Shown: positions 5,207 to 6,828 of the stretch, in pieces | How the letters are laid out: every line of letters begins with the position of its first letter | How positions within the stretch are numbered: the first letter of the stretch is position 1 | Assembly (NCBI GenBank): GCA_028285285.1 | Contig: JANQPW010000070.1 | Span: 1-6,828, forward strand | Direction of reading: 5' to 3' | Length of the DNA: 6,828 nucleotides | Origin: Silvanigrellales bacterium | Lineage (GTDB): Bacteria; Bdellovibrionota_B; Oligoflexia; Silvanigrellales; Silvanigrellaceae | Translations under genes and position numbers: made by a program | The notes under the pieces: model-generated | What the model saw: the letters and a program-made list of their open reading frames with translations, nothing else | What the model was told of the DNA's origin: nothing | Databases searched by the model: none

Positions 5207-6733
5207 ATGAGTGAAGCTGGCGATGTCCATACCAATGCCTATCCTTCATGGGTTCCGGATGCCCTATTTTATCAGGTCTTTCCCGACCGTCTCAGAAGGG
5301 GCGCTGAACACACTCCGATCGGGATGCAGCGGCTTGAAAACTGGGAAAGCTCCCCAACTCCCCATGGAACAAAGGGAGGAGATTTGTACGGTGTGATTGA
5401 CGACCTTGATCGCATCAAATCTCTGGGTTGCAATGCCCTCTATCTGAATCCGATCTTTAGCTCTGAAAGCAACCATGGTTATCACACCCACAACTACTTT
5501 GAGGTTGATCCCGTTTTGGGAGGCAACCAGGCTTTTGACCTCCTCTTGACGGAAAGCCACAAGCGGGACATGCGTGTGGTGCTCGATGGTGTGTTCAACC
5601 ACACAAGTCGAAGCTTTTATGCCTTTGCACATGTTCTTGAAAATGGACTTGATTCGCCCTTTGTCGACTGGTTTTTTATCAATCGCCAGTTTTTGGAGGA
5701 GCGTGGCACGTTGCTTGCCTACCCCGACCGCAGAAAAATTGAGGCGAACAGAGTTAACGCCTTTGAGGCTTATGGGTTTGAAGCCTGGTGGAATTTACCC
5801 ATGTTGCCTAAGCTCAACACCGACAATCCCGAGGTGCGTGACTATATCTACGCAGTTGGAAGGCACTGGGTATCGAAAGGCATTGACGGTTGGAGACTTG
5901 ACGTGCCCACGGAAATCGAAACTGAGGGCTTTTGGGAGGGTTTTCGCGCCGCAGTCAAGAAGGAGAACCCAGACTGCTATATCGTTGGCGAAATCTGGCA
6001 TGCAGCGCCCGAGTTTCTCCAGGGCACGAGATTTGATGGGCTCATGAACTACCCCTTTGGAAAAACGATCATGGCAGCTGCATTTTCCGAGTTTCGGGTT
6101 GAGTTGGCTCAGGGTACCGGCTACCGGGAGTTTCCCAAAATAGAAAGCACAGAGCAGGTACGGCACGAACTCGAAAGAACCATTGATAGCTTTGGTCAAA
6201 TGGGTCCGCGCCCCCAGATGAATTTTTTCACGTCCCACGACACTCCTCGCTTGTTCTCGTTGTGCTCAGAAAGGGAAGACGAACTTCTCATTGCTTGGGC
6301 AATGATGATTGTGATGCCGGGCGCTCCTTGTTTGTATTATGGTGATGAATACTTGATGGCGGGGGAGCGTGATCCGAACTGCCGAGCAGCGCTCACCGAT
6401 GTTTTGCGTGAATCTGGAAAAAAAGAGGGGGCGTTCTTTTCAAAACTTTCCGATCTCTTCAGATTGAGGGCTGAACTGCCGGCCCTCAGAAGCTCCACTC
6501 TTCACTTTATGGATGTGGATGACGAAGTGCTGGCTATGAAGCGAAGTGAGGCATCAGGAGGTGGTTCCGTGTGCTTTGTTTACTGGAATCGTAGCGATGA
6601 AGGCAAAGTGGTGAATTTGGATCATTCTGGTTTGGAGCAGTGTTGTCAGGTGCAAGATGGAAAAATTGCAGCAATACGACTCCAAGACTCTTGTTGTGTG
6701 TTGGCTCCGAGGAGTATCTGTATTCTTTACTAG
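5207..6733 (+). CDS. GH13 alpha-amylase-family glycosidase, neopullulanase/cyclomaltodextrinase-like (508 aa)
   Basis: Predicted retaining alpha-glucan hydrolase or transglycosylase acting on maltodextrins, cyclodextrins or pullulan. GH13 regions appear in order: YQVFPDR (22-28), GGDLYGVIDDLD (57-68), region I DGVFNH (127-132), region V LPKLN (200-204), region II GWRLDVPTE (228-236) with nucleophile Asp232, region III GEIWH (261-265) with acid/base Glu262, and region IV TSHDTPR (342-348) with Asp345. YYGDE (377-381) closes the barrel and a beta domain follows to 508. All three catalytic carboxylates plus Arg230, His132 and His344 are present. The LPKLN, GEIWH and SHDT combination and the MNYPF at 280-284 are typical of subfamily GH13_20. 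Members of that subfamily usually carry an N-terminal CBM34-like dimerisation domain (about 585 residues in all), which is absent here. No signal peptide is visible, so it is probably cytoplasmic. It follows the secreted-protein gene by 55 bases, likely on one transcript. Exact substrate cannot be read from the sequence. Confidence 0.93.
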   Translation: MSEAGDVHTNAYPSWVPDALFYQVFPDRLRRGAEHTPIGMQRLENWESSPTPHGTKGGDLYGVIDDLDRIKSLGCNALYLNPIFSSESNHGYHTHNYFEVDPVLGGNQAFDLLLTESHKRDMRVVLDGVFNHTSRSFYAFAHVLENGLDSPFVDWFFINRQFLEERGTLLAYPDRRKIEANRVNAFEAYGFEAWWNLPMLPKLNTDNPEVRDYIYAVGRHWVSKGIDGWRLDVPTEIETEGFWEGFRAAVKKENPDCYIVGEIWHAAPEFLQGTRFDGLMNYPFGKTIMAAAFSEFRVELAQGTGYREFPKIESTEQVRHELERTIDSFGQMGPRPQMNFFTSHDTPRLFSLCSEREDELLIAWAMMIVMPGAPCLYYGDEYLMAGERDPNCRAALTDVLRESGKKEGAFFSKLSDLFRLRAELPALRSSTLHFMDVDDEVLAMKRSEASGGGSVCFVYWNRSDEGKVVNLDHSGLEQCCQVQDGKIAAIRLQDSCCVLAPRSICILY

Positions 6734-6828
6734 AAGCGGTCTCATAAATATCGAAACAGTATGATTGCTGATGCCAGTTGAACCATACCCAGGTAATTCT
6801 GAGACTTTCTCTCATATCTTGTCTCTAC

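Noticed and set aside
5264..6238. Long antisense frames within the amylase gene
   Set aside because: They mirror the codon pattern of a gene with all GH13 motifs intact, lack ribosome binding sites and show no recognisable domain.
6734..6828. Terminator or small gene after the amylase
   Set aside because: Only a 6-bp GTCTCA/TGAGAC pairing across 55 bases is seen; no compact hairpin with a T-run and no frame with a start signal.

Overview
The window looks like chromosomal DNA of a Gram-negative bacterium of middling GC content. Two consecutive genes encode lipoproteins with lipobox signal peptides, a third encodes a Sec-type secreted protein, and strong AGGAGG-type ribosome binding sites precede several starts. 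The combination of large orphan lipoproteins, a small secreted protein of no recognised family and accessory DUF4143 ATPases resembles Bdellovibrionota and related deltaproteobacterial lineages. That placement is an impression from style, not a demonstrated assignment.

Layout, left to right. (1) Positions 1-521 (+) hold the C-terminal part of an AAA_14/DUF4143-type ATPase whose reading frame is open at the left edge. (2) Positions 563-1768 and 1822-3099 (+) are two large lipoproteins of unknown function, 53 bases apart and probably co-transcribed. (3) Positions 3104-4297 (-) are a complete AAA_14/DUF4143 ATPase, convergent with the second lipoprotein and separated from it by only four bases. 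Its 5' end carries a perfect 14-bp inverted repeat that brackets a good sigma70-like -10 element. (4) The 290-base divergent intergenic region holds a second putative promoter with a 19-bp palindrome over it, and a triple motif repeated at exact 10-base steps. (5) Positions 4588-5151 (+) encode a small secreted protein of no recognised family. (6) Positions 5207-6733 (+) encode an apparently cytoplasmic GH13 alpha-amylase-family enzyme, closest to the neopullulanase/cyclomaltodextrinase type (GH13_20) but without the usual N-terminal domain. The last 95 bases contain no gene I can support.

How the parts may work together. The amylase would cleave maltodextrins or cyclodextrins, or process glycogen-derived oligosaccharides, in the cytoplasm. 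The secreted protein just upstream may share its transcript, but nothing in the sequence links their functions. The two lipoproteins probably form one envelope-located unit. The ATPases are of a widespread accessory family (P-loop ATPase, winged helix, PD-(D/E)XK-like C-terminal domain) whose role is poorly understood. I see no complete mobile element, CRISPR array, tRNA or rRNA. The most notable non-coding signal is the inverted-repeat promoter of the complete ATPase gene.
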